A stretch of DNA of 64,000 nt from Gammaproteobacteria bacterium (GTDB taxonomy: Bacteria; Pseudomonadota; Gammaproteobacteria; HTCC5015): NCBI GenBank assembly GCA_026004975.1, contig BPKE01000001.1, positions 685,788-749,787 of the forward strand. The letters are read 5' to 3'. Every line of letters starts with the position of its first letter. Position 1 is the stretch's first letter. The notes below the pieces were generated by a model that searched no databases, was not told the origin of the DNA, and saw only the letters and a program-made list of their open reading frames with translations. This document shows positions 1 through 8,347 of the stretch, in pieces. The position numbers and the translations under genes are program-made.

Positions 1-1
1 G

Positions 2-199
2 ATGTACAAGATCGCCAACGAGCCGCCGCGCGACATTCTCGAGATCCGCCCGGCGCTGCCGCCCTGCGTCAAGGCGATCATCGAAAAGGCGCTCAAGAAG
101 GATCCCGACGAGCGCTTCCAGACCGGCGCCGAGTTCGCCGCCGCGGTGCGCCGCTGCCTGCAGGCGATCCTCAGCCGGCAGGGCCGCCGCGGCGTTTGA
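2..199 (+). CDS. Serine/threonine protein kinase, C-terminal end (partial)
   Basis: This is the 3' end of a gene that begins before the window. The 65 visible residues carry the last helix of a Hanks-type kinase domain: the stretch KKDPDERFQTGAEFAAAVR matches the usual kinase subdomain XI ending (kDPxeRfqsaxefaxaL). Nothing follows it but a short basic tail, so there is no C-terminal membrane anchor or sensor domain on this end. Targets and partners cannot be judged. The first ATG in view is internal to the kinase fold and should not be taken as the start. Confidence 0.8.
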   Translation: MYKIANEPPRDILEIRPALPPCVKAIIEKALKKDPDERFQTGAEFAAAVRRCLQAILSRQGRRGV

Positions 200-202
200 G
201 CC

Positions 203-538
203 TCAGTCGGCCGCGGCCAGCGCGCCGAGAAACACCGGCAGCCAGGTGAGCAGCAACAGGCCCGCCGACAGCAGGTGCAAGGCGGTGATGCGGTTCAGGC
301 GGGCGCGGCGCCGCGGCCCGGCGTCGGCCTTGAACACCTGGATCATGAACAGATCCAGGCACACCACCATGAACACCACCGGGCCGGCGGCCGGCAGCAC
401 CGACCCCCAGAACAGCCCCCAGCCGTAGGGCGGCAGCGTCGGGTCGGCCCACAGCATGAGCAGGGCCACCAGCCAGGCCACGACGGTGAGCAGGATGCGC
501 AATGCGCCCAGTTGCCGCCAGAACGCGGTTCCGTTCAC
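203..538 (-). CDS. Small integral membrane protein
   Basis: A 111-residue, strongly hydrophobic protein that I do not recognise as a named family. About three membrane segments can be seen: a first around residues 9-25 ([17 protein letters not shown]), a second around 35-55 ([21 protein letters not shown]) and a third near the C-terminus ([19 protein letters not shown]), with a basic loop RRRARLNR before the last. The GTG start overlaps the msrA stop as GTGA, so it is probably translated with msrA from one message. A link to methionine sulfoxide repair is suggested only by this coupling. Confidence 0.65.
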   Translation of the reverse strand: MNGTAFWRQLGALRILLTVVAWLVALLMLWADPTLPPYGWGLFWGSVLPAAGPVVFMVVCLDLFMIQVFKADAGPRRRARLNRITALHLLSAGLLLLTWLPVFLGALAAAD

Positions 539-1188
539 GACCGTTCCTCCTCGTCTTCGTAGGGCACGCCGGTGCCGCCCAGCCCGCAATACCCCCAAGG
601 GTGTTTGGCGAGGTACTGCTGATGGACCGGCTCGGCGAAGTAGAACACCCGCGCCGGCTCGATGGTGGTGGTGATGGGACCGTAGCCGGCCGCGCTCAGC
701 CGCCGCTGATAATGGGCACGGCTCGCCTCGGCGGCCCGGCGCTGTTCGGCGTCGTGCACGAAGACGACCGAGCGGTACTGGGTGCCGACGTCGTTGCCCT
801 GGCGCATGCCCTGGGTCGGATCGTGCGCGGTCCAGAACACCCGCAACAGACTCGGATAATCGATCCGCGCCGGGTCGTAGACCACCCGCACCGCCTCGGC
901 GTGCGCCGTCAAGCCGCTGCACACCTCTTCGTAGTACGGATTGGGCGTGTGCCCGCCCGCGTAGCCGACCGCCGTGCTGTACACCCCCGGCAGCGACCAG
1001 AACCGTTTCTCGGCGCCCCAGAAACAACCCAGCGCGAACCACGCCTCGGCCATGCCCGTCGGCGGCGGCGCGGCCAGCGGCGTGCCCAGCACGGCGTGGC
1101 GCTCGGGCACCGGCAGCGGCCGGTCGCGTCCGGGCAGGCAGGCCTCCGGCGGCGGCAGGCGCGTCTTGTACGGCGAGGCGCGGAGCAT
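535..1188 (-). CDS. msrA: Peptide-methionine (S)-S-oxide reductase MsrA, cytosolic
   Basis: MsrA reduces methionine-S-sulfoxide in proteins, using thioredoxin as final donor. The catalytic motif GCFWGAE with the nucleophilic cysteine lies near residue 54, followed by the family signatures VGYAGG and [11 protein letters not shown]. The N-terminal 45 residues ([18 protein letters not shown]) resemble the extension of E. coli MsrA rather than a signal peptide, so a cytosolic enzyme is expected. Length (217 aa) is normal for this subtype. It is divergent from greB across about 77 bases. A second, exported MsrA lies at 4247-4828. Confidence 0.95.
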   Translation of the reverse strand: MLRASPYKTRLPPPEACLPGRDRPLPVPERHAVLGTPLAAPPPTGMAEAWFALGCFWGAEKRFWSLPGVYSTAVGYAGGHTPNPYYEEVCSGLTAHAEAVRVVYDPARIDYPSLLRVFWTAHDPTQGMRQGNDVGTQYRSVVFVHDAEQRRAAEASRAHYQRRLSAAGYGPITTTIEPARVFYFAEPVHQQYLAKHPWGYCGLGGTGVPYEDEEERS

Positions 1189-1265
1189 GGCGCGGTCCCG
1201 GCTGGGGTCGGCGGCGGCCGAGTGTTGCTATTATACGCGGCCCGCGACCGTCGCCTCCGCATCCG

Positions 1266-1770
1266 ATGCGTTCACCCTACATCACCGCCGAAGGCTACGC
1301 CGCCCTGGAACGGGAGCACCGCGCGCTGTGGGCGCGCCGCCGCGAGGTCGTCGCGCACCTGGCCGCGGCCGCCGCCGAGGGCGACCGCTCCGAGAACGCC
1401 GAGTACATCTACCGCAAGAAGGAACTGCGGGAGCTGGACCGGCGCATCCGCTACCTGCAAAAACGCCTGCCCGAATTGAAGGTGGTGGACCGCCCGCCGG
1501 CGGACCCCGAAACCGTCCGCTTCGGCGCCTGGGTGGAGCTGCGCGACGAGGCGGAGGGCAGCGCGCTGGCTGCGCATCGTCGGGCCGGACGAAATCGACG
1601 CCGCGCCGGGCCGCATCAGCATCGACGCCCCCCTCGCCCGCGCGCTGCTCGGGCGGCGCGCCGGCGACGCGGTCGAGGTGCACACCCCCCAGGGCGGACG
1701 GCGGCGCTACATCCTGCTGGCGGTCGCCTACCGCGACCCTTCCGCCGCCAGCACCGCGTCCACGCCGTAG
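1266..1770 (+). CDS. greB: Transcription elongation factor GreB (one frameshift)
   Basis: GreB rescues backtracked RNA polymerase by stimulating transcript cleavage. The N-terminal coiled coil is clear, with the tip motif [15 protein letters not shown] that carries the acidic residues acting at the polymerase active site. The C-terminal FKBP-like half ([21 protein letters not shown], then [12 protein letters not shown]) continues in another frame: an extra base between about 1561 and 1566 shifts the reading. With that base removed the protein is 167 residues, the usual size. The 3' end overlaps the convergent mtnC end by about 43 bases. Because both halves are well conserved I regard the shift as a sequence error. 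Confidence 0.85.
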
Positions 1771-2423
1771 AAATCCTCGGCCTGCGGCCAGGGGCCGGGC
1801 GGCTGCGCTTCGCCCGGCCGGCGCAACTGCACGACGCGCCAGCCGGCCGCCTGCGCGGCGGCGAGCTCCTCGGGCATGTCCGAGAGGAACCACGGCGCAC
1901 CCGCCCCCTCGAGGCGCTCGGCGATGCGGCGGTAGGATTGCGGGTCTTTCTTGCCGCCCACCGTGGTGTCGAAATGGCCGCTGAACAGCGGTGCGAGATC
2001 ACCCTCGCTGCTGTGGGCGAACAGCAGCTTCTGCGCCTGCACCGAGCCCGAGGAATACACGTAGAGCGGATGCCCGGCCGCCCGCCAGCGGCGCAGGACC
2101 GCGGCCGCGTCCGGGTAGACGTGCCCCTCGAGGGCGCCCTCGGCATAGCCCTCGGCCCAGATCATGCCCTGCAGGGTCTTGAGCGGCGTCACCTTGGCAT
2201 CGGCCGCGGCCCACGCGTCGAGCTGCGCCAGGCAGGCCTCGAGCGACAGATCGGCGCCGGCCGCGCGGCGCACCTCGTCCAGCACCGCCTGGACCGCCGG
2301 ATCGTCCGCGCGCGCGCGGACGAAATCGGCCATGCGCCGGCGCGCGTAGGGAAACAACACCGACTTGACGAAGTCGATCGCGCTGGTCGTGCCTTCGACG
2401 TCGGTGACGATGGCGGGCTTCAC
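1728..2423 (-). CDS. mtnC: Enolase-phosphatase E1 (methionine salvage)
   Basis: MtnC converts 2,3-diketo-5-methylthiopentyl-1-phosphate to acireductone in the methylthioadenosine salvage pathway. It is a HAD-superfamily enzyme: motif I is modified to [12 protein letters not shown] near the N-terminus, as is typical of E1, and later motifs ([35 protein letters not shown]) follow in order. Length of 231 residues is normal. The start is GTG and sits one base after the mtnD stop, so mtnB-mtnD-mtnC form an operon on this strand. Confidence 0.93.
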   Translation of the reverse strand: MKPAIVTDVEGTTSAIDFVKSVLFPYARRRMADFVRARADDPAVQAVLDEVRRAAGADLSLEACLAQLDAWAAADAKVTPLKTLQGMIWAEGYAEGALEGHVYPDAAAVLRRWRAAGHPLYVYSSGSVQAQKLLFAHSSEGDLAPLFSGHFDTTVGGKKDPQSYRRIAERLEGAGAPWFLSDMPEELAAAQAAGWRVVQLRRPGEAQPPGPWPQAEDFYGVDAVLAAEGSR

Positions 2424-2424
2424 C

Positions 2425-2982
2425 TCAAGCCCCCGCGACGAATTCGTCGAAGCTCGGGAAGCGCCGGGCGATGTCGGAGCCGGTGAAATCCCCGACCCAA
2501 CCGTCCGGCTTGGTGAAGAAGCGGATGCACTTGAAATCGGGGTTCTCGCCCATGTCGAACCAGTGCGGCGTGCCGGCCGGCACGCTGATCAAGTCCCCCT
2601 GCTCGCAAAGCAGCAGGAACACCTGGTCGCCCAGATGCAGATAGAACAGGCCGCGGCCGTCCACGAAAAAGCGCACCTCGAAATCGTCGTGGCGGTGCTC
2701 GTCGCGGAACTTCGCCCGGAAGGCGGCCTTGTCGGGATGGTCCGGGCGCAGCGCCACCACGTCCACCGACTGGAAACCGTATTGCGCGGACAGGCGCTCG
2801 ACGTCGCCGCGGTAGGCGTCCAGCACCGCCGCCTGGTCGGCCTCCGGCGGCAAGGGCGCCTCCGCGCGCCAACGCTCGAAACGAACCCCGTGCGGCGCCA
2901 GCCGCGCCGCGATCGCTTCGGGCGCCGTCAGGGTCTCGAGCGGCGCGCCGCCGTGTTCGGAATAGATCGACAAACGGGACAT
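2425..2982 (-). CDS. mtnD: Acireductone dioxygenase
   Basis: MtnD oxidises acireductone to 2-keto-4-methylthiobutyrate and formate (Fe form), the penultimate step of methionine salvage. The cupin metal-binding set is visible as [15 protein letters not shown] (His-x-His plus Glu) with the distal histidine in [12 protein letters not shown]. The protein has 185 residues, normal for the bacterial family. It lies between mtnB (18-base gap) and mtnC (1-base gap). No mtnA gene was seen in this window; the isomerase step must be encoded elsewhere. Confidence 0.94.
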   Translation of the reverse strand: MSRLSIYSEHGGAPLETLTAPEAIAARLAPHGVRFERWRAEAPLPPEADQAAVLDAYRGDVERLSAQYGFQSVDVVALRPDHPDKAAFRAKFRDEHRHDDFEVRFFVDGRGLFYLHLGDQVFLLLCEQGDLISVPAGTPHWFDMGENPDFKCIRFFTKPDGWVGDFTGSDIARRFPSFDEFVAGA

Positions 2983-3000
2983 GCGGGCTTCCTCCCTCGC

Positions 3001-3621
3001 TCAGCGGTGCGCCAGGGCGGCGGACCGCAATTCACACTCGAACAGGAACTCCAGGGCTTCGACATGGCGGAGCGCCTCGGCGGCGTCGCGACCCCAGGTG
3101 TAATAGCCGTGCCCGCGGATCAGAAACGCCCAGCACGGCCCGGCCCCGTCCAGGGCCGCCGCGGCCGCGCCGGCGAGCCGCTCGATGTCCTGGTCGTTGT
3201 CCAGGACCGGCACCAAAAGCCGCGTGGCATGGGTCGCGATGCCCGGGAAGGCCTTGAGCAACTCGTAGCCGGCCAGCACCAGCGGCCCGGTCACATGGCG
3301 CGACAACACCGTCGCCGCCGGCGAGTGCGGGTGCAGCACGCAGCCGATCGCCGGATCGCGGGCGTAGAGCATGCGGTGCAGGCCGAACTCGGCCGACGGC
3401 CGACCCTCGCCCTCGCAACGGCCGTCCGGGTGCCAGCGCAAGAAGTCGCGGGGGCCGAGCCGGCCCTTGTGGCGGCCGGAGACGGTGATCGCCAGGCCGC
3501 CGTCGGCCAGCCGCGCCGAGAAATTGCCGCTGGTGGCGGGCACCAGGCCGCGGGCGTAGAGCCACGCCCCCGCTTCGGCCAGGGCGGCCGTCACCGCCGC
3601 CCATTCGCGGTCTTCGCCCAT
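3001..3621 (-). CDS. mtnB: Methylthioribulose-1-phosphate dehydratase
   Basis: MtnB is a class II aldolase-fold enzyme that dehydrates methylthioribulose-1-phosphate. Family marks are SGNFSARL near the N-terminus, the zinc-binding VLHPHSPAATVLS, and IRGHGYYTWGRD with the third metal histidine. I chose the ATG giving MGEDREWAAV; an upstream ATG 18 codons earlier adds an unconserved Arg-rich stretch. The gene leads the mtnB-mtnD-mtnC operon and is divergent from the exported msrB. Confidence 0.92.
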   Translation of the reverse strand: MGEDREWAAVTAALAEAGAWLYARGLVPATSGNFSARLADGGLAITVSGRHKGRLGPRDFLRWHPDGRCEGEGRPSAEFGLHRMLYARDPAIGCVLHPHSPAATVLSRHVTGPLVLAGYELLKAFPGIATHATRLLVPVLDNDQDIERLAGAAAAALDGAGPCWAFLIRGHGYYTWGRDAAEALRHVEALEFLFECELRSAALAHR

Positions 3622-3734
3622 GCACGGCCCTCCACGGCACCGGGAACTCGCCCGCCGCGGGGCCATCGAATTCATCCGAACGATGGATGCACCGGCCCCG
3701 GCGGGTCGGCTATTCTACGCGAGCTCGATCGCCC

Positions 3735-4244
3735 ATGCATCGACGTCACGCCCTTTCCCTTCTTTTCGCCACGGTGGTCACCATGTCCGCGACCCCCCGC
3801 GCCGCGCGCGCCTTCGAACCGCTCGTCCACCATCACCCCGGCTGGCGCAAGCTGCTGGAGCCGGAACGCTACGCCGTGCTGTTTTGCGAAGACACCGAGC
3901 CGCCCGGCAGCAGCCCGCTCACCCGCGAGAAGCGGCCCGGCACCTATCTGTGCGCGGCCTGCCACCTGCCGCTGTTTTCCTCCGAGACGAAATTCGACAG
4001 CGGCACGGGCTGGCCGAGCTTCTGGCAACCCATCGACCCGAACCACATCGGCACCAAGCTGGATTTCAAGCTGCTGCTGCCGCGCACCGAGTACCACTGC
4101 GCGCGTTGCGGCGGCCACCAGGGCCACGTCTTCAAGGACGGCCCGCCGCCGACCGGGCTGCGCTACTGCAACAACGGCCTGGCGCTGATCTTCGTGCCGG
4201 AAGGCGAGCCGCTGCCGGCGCTGCGCGAGCCGCCGGAGGTCTGA
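3735..4244 (+). CDS. msrB: Peptide-methionine (R)-S-oxide reductase MsrB, exported
   Basis: MsrB reduces methionine-R-sulfoxide. The chosen ATG gives a signal peptide (MHRRHALSLLFATVV, cleavage likely after ARA near residue 26), so it probably acts in the periplasm. Zinc cysteine pairs are in CAACHLPLF and CGGHQGHVF, and the catalytic cysteine in RYCNNGLALIF. The usual motif is RYCxNS; here it reads RYCNNG. The substrate loop SGTGWPSFWQP is intact. The gene is followed after 2 bases by an exported msrA, giving a two-gene unit able to repair both sulfoxide isomers outside the cytoplasm. Confidence 0.93.
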   Translation: MHRRHALSLLFATVVTMSATPRAARAFEPLVHHHPGWRKLLEPERYAVLFCEDTEPPGSSPLTREKRPGTYLCAACHLPLFSSETKFDSGTGWPSFWQPIDPNHIGTKLDFKLLLPRTEYHCARCGGHQGHVFKDGPPPTGLRYCNNGLALIFVPEGEPLPALREPPEV

Positions 4245-4246
4245 GG

Positions 4247-4828
4247 ATGCTCGGCCGCCTGGTCCTGCTCGCGCTGGTCGCGCTGCCGGCCGCCGCGGCA
4301 CCGACCGCGGTGGCCACCTTCGCCGGCGGTTGCTTCTGGTGCATGGAGCCGCCGTTCGACGCCCTCGACGGCGTCCTGGAGACGACCGTCGGCTACACCG
4401 GCGGCGAGCAGCCCGACCCGAGCTACGAGCAGGTCTCCAGCGGCAAGACCGGTCACGTCGAGGCGGTGCGCATCGTCTACGATCCGGCGCGCATCGACTA
4501 CCGGCGGCTGCTCGAGGTGTTCTGGCGCAACATCGACCCGACCCGCGACGACGGCCAGTTCTGCGACCGCGGATCCAGCTACCGGGCGATGATTTTCTAC
4601 CACGACGCCCGCCAGAAGGCCCTGGCCGAAGAGAGCCGCGCCGCCCTGGCCGCCAGCGGCCGCTTCGAACGGGTGGTCACGCCGATCCGGCCGGCCGGGC
4701 CGTTCTATCCGGCCGAAGAGCGCCACCAGGACTACTACCGCAAGAACCCCCTGCGCTACGCCTTCTACCGCAAGACCTGCGGCCGCGACCGCTTCCTGCG
4801 CGAACACTGGGGCGAGGCGGCGCACTGA
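4247..4828 (+). CDS. msrA: Peptide-methionine (S)-S-oxide reductase MsrA, exported
   Basis: A second MsrA (193 residues) with an N-terminal signal peptide, MLGRLVLLALVALPAAAA, unlike the cytosolic paralogue upstream. The active-site motif is GGCFWCMEPPFD, with the additional cysteine after FW that is common in this subgroup, then VGYTGGEQPDPSYEQV and HVEAVRIVYDP. C-terminal RKTCGRDRF supplies a possible resolving cysteine. It is 2 bases downstream of msrB and almost certainly co-transcribed, so the pair is inferred to protect envelope proteins. Confidence 0.93.
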   Translation: MLGRLVLLALVALPAAAAPTAVATFAGGCFWCMEPPFDALDGVLETTVGYTGGEQPDPSYEQVSSGKTGHVEAVRIVYDPARIDYRRLLEVFWRNIDPTRDDGQFCDRGSSYRAMIFYHDARQKALAEESRAALAASGRFERVVTPIRPAGPFYPAEERHQDYYRKNPLRYAFYRKTCGRDRFLREHWGEAAH

Positions 4829-4839
4829 GGCCGGCCGCT

Positions 4840-5568
4840 TCAGGCCGCCTGCAGGCGCAGGCGCAGCAGGCGCGCGCAACCCGGCACCGCTTCCTGGTGC
4901 AGCACGGCCGGCAGGCAGGCGCTCCAGCGCGCCAGGCAGCGCCGTTCGTGACCGCGCTGGGCGTCGTCGAGCAGCACCCGGTGCTCGGCGGCCAGGTGCG
5001 GCCGGATCTCCGGCAGCACACCCTGCCGCCCGACCAGCCAGGCGATCGGCGCATCGACGAACACGAAATCGAACGGCCCGTCGGCGGACAGGTCCACCGC
5101 GAACCAGGCGTAGGCGCCCAGGCCCGGCCGCCTGAGGCGCCGCAAGCGGCAGATGCGCAGACGCAAACGCTCGGCCGCCGGCGTGCCCCGGCTCATCGCC
5201 GCCAGGGCCGCGACCGAATCGGCGTGGTTGTCGAGGCTGAGCAGGCTGAAACCGTGACGGGCGGCGAGCGCCGCCAGCACCACCGTGCTCAGCCCGCAGC
5301 CGATTTCCAGGACCCGCCGGGGCGGACGCGCCTCGATCTCGTCGATCAGCGCGGCCACGGCACCGGCATCCAGACTGAACGGGCCGGCCTGCAAGCGTTC
5401 CGGGTCGAGGCCCAGGGCCCGCAGCCGCGCCGCCAGCTCGGCCGGCCAGGGCCGCGGCCGGCAGGCGCCGGACAGGGGCTGGATCAGCCGCCGCTGGACC
5501 CAGGCCACGGCGGCGTCGTAGCACCGGTCGACCCGGCGCGCGGGGGCCGGCCCGCGCTCGACGATCAT
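4840..5568 (-). CDS. Class I SAM-dependent methyltransferase-like protein
   Basis: A 242-residue protein with the Rossmann methyltransferase pattern: motif [19 protein letters not shown] around residues 90-107, an acidic end of strand 2 in [11 protein letters not shown], and a strand-4 motif [12 protein letters not shown]. This resembles the O-methyltransferase-3/class I group, but the substrate is unknown. Its ATG overlaps the transaldolase stop (ATGA), so it is translated after tal. It ends 11 bases from the exported msrA on the opposite strand. Confidence 0.65.
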   Translation of the reverse strand: MIVERGPAPARRVDRCYDAAVAWVQRRLIQPLSGACRPRPWPAELAARLRALGLDPERLQAGPFSLDAGAVAALIDEIEARPPRRVLEIGCGLSTVVLAALAARHGFSLLSLDNHADSVAALAAMSRGTPAAERLRLRICRLRRLRRPGLGAYAWFAVDLSADGPFDFVFVDAPIAWLVGRQGVLPEIRPHLAAEHRVLLDDAQRGHERRCLARWSACLPAVLHQEAVPGCARLLRLRLQAA

Positions 5569-6550
5569 CCGCGCGCGTCCAGCCGCGCGGCGAGCAAGGC
5601 CTCCAGCCGGCGCTGGTCGGCGGCGAAGCGGCGGATGCCTTCGGCCAACTTCTCGGTCGCCATCGCGTCCTCGTTCAGGGCCCAGCGGAAGGCGGCCTCG
5701 TCCACGGCGAAACGCGCCTCGGCCTCGCCGGGCGCCTCGGGCGACAAGCGACGCGGCAACTCGCCGTGGTCCGCGTCCAGGGCCTCGAGCAGCGCCGGCG
5801 CGATCGTCAGGCGGTCGCAGCCGGCGAGCGCTTCCACTTCCCCGGTGTTGCGGAAGCTCGCCGCCATCACGATCGTCGCGATAGCCGTGGCGCTTGTAGT
5901 AGGCGTAGATGCGCCGCACCGACAGCACACCCGGGTCTTGCTCGGCCGGGTACTCGCGGCCGGTCTGCGCCCGATACCAGTCGAGGATCCGCCCGACGAA
6001 CGGCGAGATCAGAGAACGCCCCGGCGTCCGCGCAGGCGGCCGCCTGCACCAGCGAGAACAGCAGCGTCATGTTGCAGTGGATGCCCTCGCGCTCGAGCCG
6101 CTCGGCGGCGCGGATGCCCTCCCAGGTCGAGGCGATCTTGATCAGCACCCGCTCGCGGGACACCCCCTGCGCCTCGTAGAGCTCGACCAGGCGCTGGGCG
6201 CGCCGGATCGTGCCCTCGGTGTCGAACGAAAGCCGGGCGTCCACCTCGGTGGACACCCGGCCGGGGATCAGCGACAGGATCTGGATCCCGGCGGCCACCG
6301 CCAGCCGGTCCGCCGCCCAGGCGAGCCGGCTTTCGCGGTCGCCGCCGCGCGCCCGCGCCCAGGCCACCGCCTCGTCGATCAGGGCCGCGTAGGCCGGCTC
6401 CTGCTCGGCCGCCTTGAGCAACAAGGACGGGTTGGTCGTCGCGTCCTCCGGCCGGTGGCGGCGGATCGCCGCGATCTCGCCGGTGTCGGCCACCACCACG
6501 CTCATGCGACGCAGTTGTTCGAGCTTGCTCGGACCACGGGCTTCGTTCAT
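5565..6550 (-). CDS. tal: Transaldolase (two frameshifts)
   Basis: Transaldolase transfers a dihydroxyacetone unit in the non-oxidative pentose phosphate pathway. The N-terminal part has [11 protein letters not shown] and the Schiff-base lysine in [11 protein letters not shown]. An extra base near 6013 moves [15 protein letters not shown] into another frame, and a second extra base near 5884 moves [20 protein letters not shown] into a third. Removing both gives about 327 residues, matching TalB. All catalytic segments are present, so I read this as an intact gene with two sequence errors. The stop overlaps the following methyltransferase start. Confidence 0.85.
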
Positions 6551-6617
6551 CGGCGCACTCCCCAGCTCGGCATCGGCCGCCCGTTATAGGCCAAAGCGAC
6601 GTCGGCCGTCCAGCCGC

Positions 6618-7682
6618 TCACAAGTCCAAGGTCAACTGGCGGCCCCCGGGCGGCCGGAAGGCACGGCAATCCAGGGCCGGCGGCCCGGCCGCCAGGCCGT
6701 GGCGGCGCCGCGCCAGCTCGAAACGCCGGGCGAGCAACTCCGCGTACACCCCGCTGCCGCGCATCCGCCGCCCCCACTCGGCGCGATACAGGCGCCCGCC
6801 GTGAAGCGCGCGCAGGGCCGACAGGACGCGTTCGCGGCGCAGCGGCGCGTGCTCGGCCAGCCAGGCGTCGAACAGCGGCGCCACCTCGTGCGGCAGGCGC
6901 AACAACGTCCAGGCCGCCCAGGTCGCACCGGCCTCGGCCGCCGCGGCCACCAGGCGTTCGAGCTCGTGATCGGTCAGCGCCGGGATCACCGGCGCGATCA
7001 TCGCCCCGACCGGCACGCCGGCCGCGGCCAATGTCTGCATCACCGCCAGGCGCTGCGCCGGCCCCGCCGCCAGCGGCTCCAGGCGCGCCTTGAGGGCGGC
7101 ATCGAGCGTCGTCAGGCTGACCGCCACGCTCACCAGGCGCCGCTCGGCGAGGGCCTCGAGCAGATCCAGGTCGCGCAGGATTAGGGTGCTCTTGGTCACC
7201 AGCGTCACCGGGTGGTGATGCGCCAGCAACAGCTCGAGCAGGCGGCGCGTCAGGCGCAGCTCGCGCTCGATCGGCTGGTAGGCGTCCGTGTTCATGCCGA
7301 GCGCGATCGGTGCGGGCCGGTAGCCCGGCCGCGCCAGGGCCGCGCGCAAGCGCTCGGGCGCGTCGGGCTTGTAGACCAGGACCCGCTCGAAATCCTCGCC
7401 CGGTGACAAATCCAGATAAGCGTGGCTCGGCCGCGCATAGCAGTACACGCAGCCGTGCTCGCAACCGCGGTAAGGGTTCACGGTCCGATCGAACGGCAAG
7501 TCCGGCGAGCGGTTGAACTGCAGCACCTCGCCGCTGCGCTCGGGGCGCACGCTCGGCGCCGGCCGCGGCGCGCGTTCGCCCGGTTCGGGCTCGTGCACCC
7601 AGCGGGCGAACCGCCCCGGCGGGTTGGCCGGCGCGCCGCCCGGCGGGCGGCGCCGGGCGCGCGGCCGCAGCACCCCGCTCAC
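6618..7682 (-). CDS. PA0069-family radical SAM protein
   Basis: The radical SAM cluster motif is NPYRGCEHGCVYCYAR, with three cysteines in CxxxCxxC, around residues 62-77. Further family features are GMNTDAYQPIERELRLTR, TLVTKSTLILRD and the strand APVIPALTDHELE. This matches the PA0069 group (related to spore-photoproduct-lyase-like radical SAM enzymes), whose substrate I do not know. The 354-residue form starts at a GTG that overlaps the lexA stop (GTGA), which suggests co-expression with lexA and a possible DNA-damage role; that last point is inference. Confidence 0.8.
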   Translation of the reverse strand: MSGVLRPRARRRPPGGAPANPPGRFARWVHEPEPGERAPRPAPSVRPERSGEVLQFNRSPDLPFDRTVNPYRGCEHGCVYCYARPSHAYLDLSPGEDFERVLVYKPDAPERLRAALARPGYRPAPIALGMNTDAYQPIERELRLTRRLLELLLAHHHPVTLVTKSTLILRDLDLLEALAERRLVSVAVSLTTLDAALKARLEPLAAGPAQRLAVMQTLAAAGVPVGAMIAPVIPALTDHELERLVAAAAEAGATWAAWTLLRLPHEVAPLFDAWLAEHAPLRRERVLSALRALHGGRLYRAEWGRRMRGSGVYAELLARRFELARRRHGLAAGPPALDCRAFRPPGGRQLTLDL

Positions 7683-8275
7683 GGGCCGCCGCGCGGCCGC
7701 ACCAGGCCGCACATGATCCCCTCGATGGCGAAGCGCTGGCGGCGCAGATCGACCCGGATCACGCTGTAGTGCTCGTTCTCGGGCAGCAACTGCACGGTGT
7801 CGCCGCGGCGCCGGTAGCGCTTCACCGTCACCTCGTCCTCCACGCGGGCCACCACGATCTGGTTCTGCTCCGCCACCGGGCTGCGGTGCACCGCGAGCAG
7901 GTCGCCGTCGTGGATGCCCGCGTTCTTCATGCTCATTCCCCGTACCCTCAACAAGAAATCGGCCCGGGGGCGGAAGGCGGCGCCGTCCACGGGCCAGTGG
8001 TCTTCGATGTTCTCCTCGGCGAGGATCGGCGCCCCGGCGGCCACCCGGCCGACCACCGGCAGGCCCAGCGGCACCTTGAGCTCGATGCCGCGCGAGCGGC
8101 CGCTCAAGACCAGCACGCCCTTGCGCTCCAGGGCTTTCAGATGTTGATAGGCGGCGTTGTCCGAGCGATACCCCATGTGCTCGGCGATCTCGTGCACCGT
8201 CGGCGGCCGTTGCCGCTCGAGCATCGAGCGCTTGACGAATTCGAGCACCGCGCGCTGCCTGGCCGTCAGCTCCAT
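7679..8275 (-). CDS. lexA: SOS repressor LexA
   Basis: LexA represses DNA-damage genes and self-cleaves with RecA. The winged helix-turn-helix is at residues about 25-65 (PTVHEIAEHMGYRSDNAAYQHL). The Ala-Gly cleavage site lies in GRVAAGAPILAEENIE, the catalytic serine in RVRGMSMKNAGI, and the lysine in VARVEDEVTVKRY. At 198 residues it is standard. A palindromic LexA-type operator lies 23 bases upstream, indicating autoregulation. The following radical SAM gene overlaps its stop. Confidence 0.96.
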   Translation of the reverse strand: MELTARQRAVLEFVKRSMLERQRPPTVHEIAEHMGYRSDNAAYQHLKALERKGVLVLSGRSRGIELKVPLGLPVVGRVAAGAPILAEENIEDHWPVDGAAFRPRADFLLRVRGMSMKNAGIHDGDLLAVHRSPVAEQNQIVVARVEDEVTVKRYRRRGDTVQLLPENEHYSVIRVDLRRQRFAIEGIMCGLVRPRGGP

Positions 8276-8298
8276 CCCGCGCCTCGCCGCACAGAATA

Positions 8299-8312
8299 TG
8301 TATGAATATACA
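8299..8312. promoter_or_regulatory. LexA operator (SOS box) upstream of lexA
   Basis: On the lexA strand the site reads TGTATATTCATACA, a perfect TGTAT-N4-ATACA inverted repeat. It agrees with the core of the enterobacterial SOS box (CTGT-N8-ACAG) except for the outer C/G. It also contains TATATT, a good -10 candidate, so LexA bound here would block its own promoter. Confidence 0.8.
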
Positions 8313-8347
8313 CATCCGGCGCGAAAACGCCAGCGGTGCGTTGGCGC

